A stretch of 27,790 nucleotides of DNA from Lachnospiraceae bacterium UBA3287. Its GTDB lineage: Bacteria; Bacillota; Clostridia; Lachnospirales; Lachnospiraceae. Positions 21,315 to 27,790 of the stretch are shown here, piece after piece. The notes beneath the pieces were generated by a model. It was not told where the DNA came from. It ran no database searches and saw nothing but the letters and a program-made list of their open reading frames with translations. The number at the start of each line of letters is the position of its first letter. Position 1 is the first letter of the stretch. The position numbers were made by a program, and so were the translations under genes. Where the stretch lies: assembly GCA_002362155.1 (NCBI GenBank), contig DETN01000126.1, forward strand, positions 1 to 27,790. The letters are read 5' to 3'.

Positions 21315-22391
21315 ATGTTAAGAATCGGTATGCTGACAAGCGGCGGCGACTGCCAGGCCCTGAATGCGGCCCTTCGCGGCGTATACAAGTGTGTTGTCAA
21401 CAACGCCAAGGAACCTGTTGAATTTTATGGCTTTGAGGACGGCTATAAGGGCCTGATCTACGGGAAATTCCGGATCCTGACCGGGGCTGATTTCAAGGGC
21501 ATTCTGACCAGGGGCGGCACGATCCTGGGCACCAGCCGCTGTCCCTTCAAGACCATCCGCGTTCCGGACGAGGACGGCATCGACAAGGTAGAGGCCATGA
21601 AACAGACCTATTACAAGCTGCAGCTGGACTGCCTGGTCATGGGCGGCGGCAACGGCTCCACCAAGACAGCCAACTTGCTCAGCGAGGAAGGCCTGAATGT
21701 GGTCACCCTTCCCAAGACCATCGACAATGACCTCTGGGGCACGGAGATGACCTTCGGCTTCCAGTCGGCCGTCGACATTGCCACCACGGCCATCGATCAG
21801 ATCCATACAACGGCCAGCTCCCACGGCCGTGTATTCATCGTCGAGATCATGGGCCATAAGGTAGGCTGGCTTCCTCTGAACGCTGGCATCGCCGGCGGTG
21901 CGGACGTGATCCTGCTCCCCGAGATCCCCTATGACATCAACAAGGTGGTGGAGGCCATCGAAGGCAGAGACAAGGGAGGCAGCCGCTTTACCATCATCGC
22001 CGTTGCCGAAGGCGCCATTTCCAAGGAAGACGCAAAGCTTTCCAAGAAGGAATACAGAAAGAAACTGGAGAATTATCCTTATCCTTCCGTTTCCTACGAG
22101 ATCGCGGACCAGATCCAGAAGATGACAGGCCGCGAAGTCCGTGTTACCGTTCCCGGCCACACCCAGAGAGGCGGCGGCCCCAATGCCTATGACAGAGTCT
22201 TCGCCAGCCGCGTAGGCGCAGAGGCAGGCAAGCTGATCCTCAGAAAAGAGTTCGGCTACATGATCGGCTATAAGGACAGAGAAATGGTCAAGGTGCCGCT
22301 GAAGGAAGTGGCGGGCAAGCTTAAGACCGTGGATCCCAACGCTTCCATTATCAAGGAAGCAAAGCTTCTGGGCATCAGCTTCGGCGACTGA
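21315..22391 (+). CDS. pfkA: 6-phosphofructokinase, PKTIDND subgroup
   Basis: A 358-residue cytoplasmic enzyme that phosphorylates fructose 6-phosphate to fructose 1,6-bisphosphate in glycolysis. The N-terminal loop is LTSGGDCQALNAALRG. The phosphoryl-donor site reads GGNGS (111-115) where the E. coli enzyme has GGDGS, so Asp103 is Asn while Gly104 is kept. The catalytic motif is PKTIDND (133-139) with base Asp137 and Lys134 at the position that is Gly in standard ATP enzymes. Lys there is typical of PPi-dependent enzymes and of some ATP enzymes such as that of trypanosomes. The segment VEIMGHKVGWL and PGHTQRGG are also conserved. The donor, ATP or PPi, is uncertain; Gly at 114 favours ATP. 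The ATG has TAGGAGG upstream. Confidence 0.93.
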   Translation: MLRIGMLTSGGDCQALNAALRGVYKCVVNNAKEPVEFYGFEDGYKGLIYGKFRILTGADFKGILTRGGTILGTSRCPFKTIRVPDEDGIDKVEAMKQTYYKLQLDCLVMGGGNGSTKTANLLSEEGLNVVTLPKTIDNDLWGTEMTFGFQSAVDIATTAIDQIHTTASSHGRVFIVEIMGHKVGWLPLNAGIAGGADVILLPEIPYDINKVVEAIEGRDKGGSRFTIIAVAEGAISKEDAKLSKKEYRKKLENYPYPSVSYEIADQIQKMTGREVRVTVPGHTQRGGGPNAYDRVFASRVGAEAGKLILRKEFGYMIGYKDREMVKVPLKEVAGKLKTVDPNASIIKEAKLLGISFGD

Positions 22392-22426
22392 CCCTGCAGG
22401 AGCACAAACATAAAAAAGGCTTTCGG

Positions 22427-22464
22427 GCGGGTGTGCTGCTTTCGGCGGCATGCCCGCTTTTTTT
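22427..22464 (+). terminator. Terminator of pfkA
   Basis: A 13-pair stem with three G-U wobbles, 22427-22439 and 22445-22457, loop TTTCG, then seven T (22458-22464). It separates pfkA from the dnaX operon. Confidence 0.88.
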
Positions 22465-22479
22465 CGCCCGGGGAGCCCC

Positions 22480-22508
22480 TGTCCAAATCGGGCATGCCCT
22501 GTTATACT
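22480..22508 (+). promoter_or_regulatory. Promoter of the dnaX operon
   Basis: Extended -10: TGT then TATACT (22503-22508), with a weak -35 (TGTCCA, 22480-22485) at 17 bases. It lies after the pfkA terminator and 44 bases before the dnaX ATG. Confidence 0.45.
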
Positions 22509-22552
22509 TTAGAAAGGCACCGGGTATGTGCCGGTTATTTAGGGAGAACAGC

Positions 22553-24250
22553 ATGGCGGACGAACATTATCTTGCTTTATATCGTAAATACAGGCCCATG
22601 ACCTTTGAGGATGTCAGAGGCCGGGATGCAATCGTGCGTACCTTAAGGAACCAGATCATGACGGGCAGGATCTCTCACTCCTACCTGTTCTGCGGGACCA
22701 GGGGCACCGGCAAGACCACCATCGCGAAGATCTTTGCCAAGGCGGTCAACTGTGAGGATCCCCAGGACGGAAGTCCCTGCGGAAAGTGCGCCTCCTGCAG
22801 GGCCATTGAGCGGAACGCGGCCCTGAATGTAACAGAGCTGGATGCGGCCTCCAACAACTCGGTAGAGGACATCAGGCGGATCATCGACCAGGTGGCCTAT
22901 TCCCCCGATCAGGGCAAATACCGGATCTATATCCTGGACGAGGCCCATATGCTGTCCAACGCAGCAGCCAACGCCCTGCTGAAGACACTGGAGGAGCCGC
23001 CTTCCTACGCGATCTTTATCCTGGCTACCACAGAGCCCAACAAGCTTCCTGTCACCATTCTTTCCCGCTGTCAGAGATTCGATTTCGGAAGGCTCCCTCT
23101 GGTGGTCATAGAGGGACGGCTCAGAGAGGTGGCGGAAAGGGAGGGCCTTCAGATCGAAGACAGGGCCTATCACTATATGGCAGGCGCTGCGGACGGGTCC
23201 ATGAGAGACGGCCTGAGCCTTCTGGACCAGTGCAACGCCTTCAACTACGGAAATGCCCTCCTGACCTATGAGAGGACTCTGGAGATCCTGGGCGCCGTGG
23301 ACACGGTGGTCTTTTCGGATCTTTTCGGCTGCCTGCACGCGGGAAAGGTCCCGGGAGCTCTGAAGATCCTGGACGACGTCCTGCTGCAGGGCAGGGAGCT
23401 GGTCCAGTTCATTACGGACTTTACCTGGTATCTGCGCAATCTGATGCTGCTGAGGGCGGATGAGCAGGTGGGAAGGTCCCTGGATGTGTCTGCCGAGAAC
23501 TTAAAACGCATGCTGCGGGATGAAAAGAGCGCGGACATGGCGGAGATCATGCGCTATATCAGGATATTTTCGGCCCTGACCGGAGAGATCCGCTTTTCCT
23601 CAAGCCGCAGGATCCTGACCGAGATGGCCCTGATCCGGGCCTGCCGTGCCGCCATGGACGCCGGCAGCAGCGACAAAAGCGGAGACAGTCTGGAAGGCCT
23701 GCAGGCCAGGGTCCAGAAGCTGGAACAGCGTCTGATCGAAAACGAGAGCTTTATGGCGGACCTGGTCATAAAGGGAGGCAGCGTTTCAGGTGCCGCGGCC
23801 CCGGCCGGCCAGACGGCGGAAGCGCCGCAGCCGGCGGCCCCGCAGATCAGTCCGGAGAAAAAGGCGGCTCTGAAGGCGGCTACCCCGGAGGGCATCCGGA
23901 AGATCGTGGGGAAATGGGATGCTCTGGTAAATGATTTTCCGGCGGACCTGGATTATATGAAACGCTATATCAAAGGAGGATGCGTCCATATCCTGCCGCC
24001 TGTAAAAGAGGGCGAGATCCGGATCGCTTTCGACAATTCCATCGCCTACGGCATGTGCATGTCCGACTCGAAAAAGGACGACAGAGAAAGACTGGCGGAC
24101 TATTTCAGTCAGGCGGCCGGGGAGAAGATGTCGGTGGCTTTCGAGACCCTTGACAAGAATCAGCAAAACACGGAAAATGGAATTTACCTGGACGACCTGT
24201 TCAAAGATTCGGTTGACTGGGACGGAAATATTGAAACGGAGGATTTTTAA
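22553..24250 (+). CDS. dnaX: DNA polymerase III subunit tau/gamma
   Basis: A 565-residue clamp-loader ATPase that assembles the replicative polymerase. It opens with the family's YLALYRKYRPMTFEDVRG. Walker A is GTRGTGKT (48-55), the zinc site uses Cys67, Cys76, Cys79 and Cys82, Walker B is LDEAH (128-132), and the SRC arginine-finger motif is at 171-173. Domain III follows, with a Pro/Ala-rich linker near 425-440 and a C-terminal tau-like region ending in YLDDLFKDSVDW. I place the start at ATG 22553, which has AGGGAG upstream and gives the conserved N-terminus; 40 codons further up are in frame but overlap the pfkA terminator. It is the first gene of the dnaX-ybaB-recR operon. Confidence 0.97.
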   Translation: MADEHYLALYRKYRPMTFEDVRGRDAIVRTLRNQIMTGRISHSYLFCGTRGTGKTTIAKIFAKAVNCEDPQDGSPCGKCASCRAIERNAALNVTELDAASNNSVEDIRRIIDQVAYSPDQGKYRIYILDEAHMLSNAAANALLKTLEEPPSYAIFILATTEPNKLPVTILSRCQRFDFGRLPLVVIEGRLREVAEREGLQIEDRAYHYMAGAADGSMRDGLSLLDQCNAFNYGNALLTYERTLEILGAVDTVVFSDLFGCLHAGKVPGALKILDDVLLQGRELVQFITDFTWYLRNLMLLRADEQVGRSLDVSAENLKRMLRDEKSADMAEIMRYIRIFSALTGEIRFSSSRRILTEMALIRACRAAMDAGSSDKSGDSLEGLQARVQKLEQRLIENESFMADLVIKGGSVSGAAAPAGQTAEAPQPAAPQISPEKKAALKAATPEGIRKIVGKWDALVNDFPADLDYMKRYIKGGCVHILPPVKEGEIRIAFDNSIAYGMCMSDSKKDDRERLADYFSQAAGEKMSVAFETLDKNQQNTENGIYLDDLFKDSVDWDGNIETEDF

Positions 24251-24580
24251 ATGGCTAAAAGAGGCGGATTCGGCGGCATGGGCATGCCCGGAAATATGAA
24301 CAACCTGATGAAGCAGGCGCAGCGCATGCAGCGTCAGATGGAAGAGAACAAGAAGGCTCTGGACGAGGCGGAGTTTACGGCTACAGCCGGCGGCGGTGCC
24401 GTTGAGGTGGTGGTCACAGGCGCCCATGAGTTCAAATCTCTGAAGATCAGTCCCGAGGCAGTGGATCCCGATGACGTGGAAATGCTCGAAGATATGATCG
24501 TGGCTGCTCTGAACGACGCCATGAAGCAGATCAGCGACAAGAGCGCCCAGATGATGGGCCCTTCCGGTTTCGGCATGTAA
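24251..24580 (+). CDS. YbaB/EbfC family nucleoid-associated protein
   Basis: A 109-residue small DNA-binding protein that forms dimers. It shows the family layout: a Gly/Met-rich N-terminus (GGFGGMGMPGNMNNLMKQA), a helix MQRQMEENKKALDEAEF, the strand AGGGAVEVVVTGAHEFKSLKI, and the helix DVEMLEDMIVAALNDAMKQI with a Gly/Met-rich tail. The ATG directly follows the dnaX stop and has GGAGG within the end of dnaX, so the two are co-translated. The position between dnaX and recR is conserved across bacteria. Its exact role in nucleoid structure or repair is not settled. Confidence 0.95.
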   Translation: MAKRGGFGGMGMPGNMNNLMKQAQRMQRQMEENKKALDEAEFTATAGGGAVEVVVTGAHEFKSLKISPEAVDPDDVEMLEDMIVAALNDAMKQISDKSAQMMGPSGFGM

Positions 24581-24594
24581 CAACGAGGTAAAAG

Positions 24595-25194
24595 TTGGAC
24601 TTATACAGCGGATATATCAATAAACTGATCGATGAACTGGCGGCTCTGCCGGGGATCGGCGGAAAATCCGCCCAGCGGCTGGCCTTTTATATCATCGGCA
24701 TGTCTCCGGCCAGGGTCAGGAAGCTTTCCGAGACCATCCTTTCGGCCAAGGAGCATGTCTGCTACTGCCATGAGTGCCAGAATCTGACGGATTCCGAACT
24801 GTGCCCCATCTGTTCCAATCCATCCCGGGATAAAAGCACGATCATGGTGGTGGAAAACCCCAGGGATCTGGCGGCCTATGAAAGGACCGGCAAATACAAC
24901 GGCCTCTATCATGTCCTGCACGGGGCCATTTCCCCCATGCTGGGCGTGGGGCCCGGAGATATCAAGCTGAAGGAACTGATCGAAAGGCTCAGGGGCGACC
25001 AGGTAAAAGAAGTGATCATCGCCACCAACTCCAATCTGGAGGGGGAAACGACGGCCATGTATATCAGCAAGCTGATCCGGCCTGCCGGCGTAAAGACCAC
25101 CAGGATCGCCAGCGGCGTCCCGGTGGGAGGCGATCTGGAGTATATCGACGAAATGACCCTTCTGCGCGCGCTGGAAGGAAGAACCGAGATGTAA
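24595..25194 (+). CDS. recR: Recombination mediator RecR
   Basis: A 199-residue protein of the RecFOR pathway that helps load RecA on gapped single-stranded DNA. Visible in order are the helix-hairpin-helix LAALPGIGGKSAQRLAFYI (16-34), the zinc motif CYCHECQNLTDSELCPIC (57-74), the Toprim start STIMVVENPRDLAAYE, the Walker-B-like stretch GAISPMLGVGP, and the C-terminal segment GVPVGGDLEYIDEMTLLRAL. The start codon is TTG at 24595, supported by GAGGT five bases upstream and by the N-terminus matching the family. It is the third gene of the operon, 14 bases after ybaB. Confidence 0.97.
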   Translation: MDLYSGYINKLIDELAALPGIGGKSAQRLAFYIIGMSPARVRKLSETILSAKEHVCYCHECQNLTDSELCPICSNPSRDKSTIMVVENPRDLAAYERTGKYNGLYHVLHGAISPMLGVGPGDIKLKELIERLRGDQVKEVIIATNSNLEGETTAMYISKLIRPAGVKTTRIASGVPVGGDLEYIDEMTLLRALEGRTEM

Positions 25195-25212
25195 AATAGT
25201 TAACAGCTGACG

Positions 25213-25233
25213 ACGGGGCCCTATGAGCCCCGT
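25213..25233 (+). other. Stem-loop downstream of recR
   Basis: ACGGGGC (25213-25219) and GCCCCGT (25227-25233) form a 7-bp stem with a 7-base loop. A T run appears only 17 bases later (GTTTTTC), so it may be a weak terminator or an mRNA-stabilising structure. Confidence 0.4.
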
Positions 25234-25273
25234 ATGTTACTATATATGTAGTTTTTCTGGGAGTGAATGACCA

Positions 25274-26542
25274 ATGGAACCGAGGGAACCCATAGACTTA
25301 ATGGATCCGATGGAAGATACGGCGGATCTCAGAGATGCCCTGATCCTGGCAGAGGCGGAAGGCAGCGGCGGAGACGGAAAAGAAGACCCCGGCAGTACGG
25401 AAGGTTACTGGGCCGATATAAAAGCCCATAACAGGAAAAAGTGGAGCCGGGTGCTGATCGTTATTTCCGTGATCATCGTCGCTCTGCTTATTTATGTGCT
25501 GATCCAGAACTACAGGCACTATTCCGGCGTTTCCCTTTCCACCAACTCCCGTTTTCTGACAGAAGACGGCGCCGAGATCATAGGTCTCGACGGCAGCATC
25601 GTCCAGTATTCCCGGTCCTCCGCAGGATGCTGGAACACAAGGGGCGAGCAGCAGTGGCTGGAGACCTATGACATGCAGCAGCCCAGAGCCGTGGTGGAAG
25701 GAGATATCCTGGCCATAGCGGACATAGAGGGCTACTCGGTCTGTGTTTTTGACAAGCAGGGCCTGAGAGGCCGTATCTCTACGGAGCGGCCCATCCATGC
25801 CATATCCGTATCAAAATGCGGCGAGGTGGCGGTCACTATGAACGAGACCAACGCTACCTGGATCCGGCTTTTCTCCTCGACGGGACGTGAGATCGCCTAT
25901 CTGGTGCGCTATATGTCCATTCACGGCTATCCCATGTCCATGGCCATCTCCCCCAACGGCGAGCGCCTGACCATTTCCTCCCTGGAAGTGGTGGACGGCG
26001 TTATAAAGACAGACATGGCTTTCCACAGCTTCGGAGCCGAGGGCGCGGAAAAAGAAAACAATCTGCTGGCCGAGGCCGAGCTCAGCGGAGAGGTCTTCCC
26101 CTTTACCCATTTCATGAGCGACGACATCTTTGTGGCCGTGTCGGATTCCCGGCTTGCCTACTATACCATCGGCAGGGAACTGAAGAACACGGTCAGCAAT
26201 ATGATCTCGGAGAATATCAGAGGCGTTTATTATAATGACCAGTATATGGGCCTGCTCTTTACGGATACCAGCGGAGACCATCAGTACAGACTGGATCTTT
26301 ATGATAAAAACGGAGACAAGAAGAGCAGCGTCGGATTTTCCATGGACTTCACGACGCTTCAGATCTCCGGCGGCTATATTTATCTGAACAACGACCAGGA
26401 ACTGCAGATCTATACTGTCCGGGGAAGAGAGATCTTCAACGGAACCATAGGAGCCACAGTGCGTGCGGTCATTCCTTCTTCCATTGCCAGGAGGATGACG
26501 GTGGTAACGGACAGTGAGATCGACACGCTGAGACTGCACTGA
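25274..26542 (+). CDS. DUF5711-like membrane protein with propeller-like outer domain
   Basis: A 422-residue protein with a charged cytoplasmic N-terminus (1-57), one membrane segment (VLIVISVIIVALLIYVLI, about 60-77) and an outer region of about 340 residues. The outer region is made of short beta-strand units, each with a turn and an aromatic or hydrophobic strand (for example YSVCVFDKQGLRGRI, ISVSKCGEVAVTMNE and MSMAISPNGERLTISS), like a WD40- or YncE-type propeller. Its place after recR and before a CvpA-like gene is familiar from Lachnospiraceae genomes, where such genes are labelled DUF5711; that label is recalled, not searched. The ATG at 25274 has GGGAG ten bases upstream. Function unknown. 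Confidence 0.78.
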   Translation: MEPREPIDLMDPMEDTADLRDALILAEAEGSGGDGKEDPGSTEGYWADIKAHNRKKWSRVLIVISVIIVALLIYVLIQNYRHYSGVSLSTNSRFLTEDGAEIIGLDGSIVQYSRSSAGCWNTRGEQQWLETYDMQQPRAVVEGDILAIADIEGYSVCVFDKQGLRGRISTERPIHAISVSKCGEVAVTMNETNATWIRLFSSTGREIAYLVRYMSIHGYPMSMAISPNGERLTISSLEVVDGVIKTDMAFHSFGAEGAEKENNLLAEAELSGEVFPFTHFMSDDIFVAVSDSRLAYYTIGRELKNTVSNMISENIRGVYYNDQYMGLLFTDTSGDHQYRLDLYDKNGDKKSSVGFSMDFTTLQISGGYIYLNNDQELQIYTVRGREIFNGTIGATVRAVIPSSIARRMTVVTDSEIDTLRLH

Positions 26543-26555
26543 CAGGAGAATGTCT

Positions 26556-27032
26556 ATGAGCCTGAATGCTGATATGATCGGCCTTGCCGCCGCTTTGGCA
26601 GAACTGCTTTTTATTGTTCTATATACGAAAAGAGGCTGGAAGGTGGGCTTTGCAAAGCAGCTGAGTTCCCTGATCGCCCTGCTGGCGGCTTCGGGCTCGC
26701 TTCTTATGATCCTGAAGGTCTATACGGGATTCAGGGAAGGGGACGTGAAAGGCCTGGCCTCGGGCATTGCGCTTTTCGTAGTGATCGCCGTGGTCTACAG
26801 TATCCTCCGCCTTTTTCTGTTTTCGATCCGCCTGGCGTCAAAGCTTCCGGTCATCAGTCTTGTGGACTCTGCCCTGGGCGTGGCGGCCGGATTCGCGTGC
26901 GGACTTCTGATCCTTTATATCGTGGAATCGCTGAGTCCTTTCTTCCTTGGAGTGGAAATGGAACTGGTCACGAAGGGAGTCCCTGCGGCGGCAGGCCTGG
27001 TGGGAAGCCTGATCCAGAATCATATGAGCTGA
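26556..27032 (+). CDS. CvpA-like membrane protein
   Basis: A 158-residue integral membrane protein with about four hydrophobic segments: AALAELLFIVLYTKRGWKVGF, LSSLIALLAASGSLLMIL, LASGIALFVVIAVVYSILRL, and LVDSALGVAAGFACGLLILYIVESL. The pattern RGWKVGFAKQLSSLIAL at the start, and the turn to SLVDSALGVAAGF, fit the CvpA / colicin V production family, whose role in Firmicutes is unclear. Two ATGs are six bases apart; AGGAG (26544-26548) is one base from the first and seven from the second, so I use 26556. It follows the DUF5711-like gene by 13 bases and is probably co-transcribed with it. Confidence 0.75.
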   Translation: MSLNADMIGLAAALAELLFIVLYTKRGWKVGFAKQLSSLIALLAASGSLLMILKVYTGFREGDVKGLASGIALFVVIAVVYSILRLFLFSIRLASKLPVISLVDSALGVAAGFACGLLILYIVESLSPFFLGVEMELVTKGVPAAAGLVGSLIQNHMS

Positions 27033-27064
27033 ATGACGTATGTCTTTCGGATCTTTATAAGGAA

Positions 27065-27104
27065 AGCTCCGGCCGTTTGACAGAAATGGCCGGAGCTGTT
27101 TTTT
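27065..27104 (+). terminator. Terminator after the CvpA-like gene
   Basis: AGCTCCGGCC (27065-27074), 13-base loop, GGCCGGAGCT (27088-27097), then GTTTTTT. A perfect 10-bp GC-rich stem that insulates the rRNA promoters from upstream transcription. Confidence 0.93.
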
Positions 27105-27207
27105 CGTATAAATAGTAATAGAAGGAACCCTGTTCACAATATGTTGTGTAATCGATATAACGAATATAAATACACGTATAATTATGATAAAAAAGCGAAA
27201 AAAGTGC

Positions 27208-27236
27208 TTGCATTAGGACTGACCTGATGATATGAT
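27208..27236 (+). promoter_or_regulatory. rRNA operon promoter, upstream copy
   Basis: -35 TTGCAT (27208-27213), exactly 17 bases, -10 TATGAT (27231-27236) preceded by TGA (extended -10). The upstream sequence is A-rich (ATAAAAAAGCGAAAAAAG), like an UP element. Confidence 0.65.
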
Positions 27237-27301
27237 AAATCTCGCCGCTGAAAGGCGGGCAGCAACTTCAGAAATGAGTTTTGCGGGCAGGAAGCCGAGA
27301 C

Positions 27302-27350
27302 AAAATTAATTAAAAAAGTTGTTGACAGGCGAAACGGTTTGATGTAGTAT
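27302..27350 (+). promoter_or_regulatory. rRNA operon promoter, downstream copy
   Basis: A consensus -35 TTGACA (27322-27327), 17-base spacer, -10 TAGTAT (27345-27350), with an A/T-rich UP-like tract at 27302-27318. About 340 bases upstream of 16S rRNA. Confidence 0.75.
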
Positions 27351-27696
27351 ATTAAATGCGTTCGCAAGAGCGGCAAGCTCTTAAAGAACTTCGGAGGCTG
27401 CCATGCAGCCCCGGAAAGCACCTTAAAAATCGAATATATGACAACTTAACAGAAATGCAACCCTGAAGATTTCTTTTAGATCTTAATCAAGAAGCGGTCA
27501 CAAACACCGCATCTGAGGAGATAAGAACTTCAGAGAAAAAGTTTGAACGAACCAAACCAAGCAAATTACGGAAAGATGAACGAAGCAGATTTCTTAGGAA
27601 ATTAATGCCAGGTCATCTGACCAGTATTGAACTTGAACTTCAGACCTGAGCGGAACGCGAAGGTCTTATGGCTCGACGCAGTCGAGACATTTTTTT
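27351..27696 (+). other. rRNA leader region, no gene
   Basis: This noncoding stretch of about 350 bases is the 5' leader of the rRNA transcript. It has several short hairpins: AAGAGC/GCTCTT (near 27367-27383), GGTCA/TGACC (near 27612-27623), AGACCT/AGGTCT (near 27643-27667), and a terminator-like CTCGAC-GCA-GTCGAG (27672-27686) followed at 27690 by eight T just before 16S. A boxA-like antitermination motif is not clear to me. The 5' half of the 16S processing stem should lie here, but its partner is outside the window. Confidence 0.6.

Positions 27697-27790
<94 letters not shown>

Noticed and set aside
21318..22451. A 377-codon minus-strand frame opposite pfkA
   Set aside because: Shadow of pfkA; no ribosome site, no family motif.
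23850..23875. A possible programmed frameshift site in dnaX (GAG AAA AAG GCG) giving tau and gamma
   Set aside because: The heptamer is G AAA AAG, not A AAA AAG, and I see no strong downstream hairpin or nearby stop in the -1 frame that I can support.

Overview
The window looks like chromosomal DNA from a fairly GC-rich Gram-positive anaerobe of the class Clostridia, probably family Lachnospiraceae. Supporting signs are the glpP-type glycerol regulator, GG-rich ribosome binding sites, secreted proteins with aromatic cell-wall-binding repeats, the order dnaX - ybaB - recR - DUF5711-like gene - cvpA-like gene, and a clostridial-type 16S rRNA 5' end at the right edge. The family assignment is inference; no species can be named. 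I see no insertion sequence, prophage or CRISPR array.

Layout. 1-2779 (minus strand): the 5' part of glpK (runs off the left edge), glpP with a promoter and a leader terminator that GlpP probably controls, and a lipoprotein with an acidic linker. 2986-10327 (plus): three consecutive secreted proteins, a 1483-residue protein with an NlpC/P60-like N-terminus and nearly 50 wall-binding repeats, then two paralogous GH25 lysozymes with the same repeat type. 10457-12772 (plus): a small zinc-ribbon membrane protein, a patatin-like phospholipase and rfbB. 12869-13552 (minus): a basic secreted protein with a BIG2-like domain. 13725-17104 (plus): a tight four-gene operon of membrane proteins with cytoplasmic N-termini and extracytoplasmic domains, two of them with zinc ribbons. 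17272-19952 (minus): two overlapping LytS-type sensor kinases. 20143-20868 (plus): a divergent OmpR-type regulator. A tRNA-Ser(CGA) follows on the minus strand at 20996-21085. 21315-27032 (plus): pfkA, dnaX, ybaB, recR, a DUF5711-like membrane protein and a CvpA-like protein. 27105-27790: tandem rRNA promoters, a leader of about 350 nt, and the start of 16S rRNA.

Most unusual point. The signalling block at 17272-20868 appears to have been rebuilt from standard two-component parts. One kinase has Glu in place of the phosphoacceptor His, while its overlapping upstream paralogue keeps the His. The divergent response regulator keeps only the Asp at the phosphorylation position; the acidic pair, the Thr/Ser and the Lys of the receiver are all replaced. 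This suggests a pseudokinase/kinase pair and a receiver that does not use normal phosphorylation. The second candidate for a poorly described system is the zinc-ribbon/transmembrane operon at 13725-17104, whose architecture recalls TcaA-like envelope sensors. The third is the wall-hydrolase cluster at 2986-10327.
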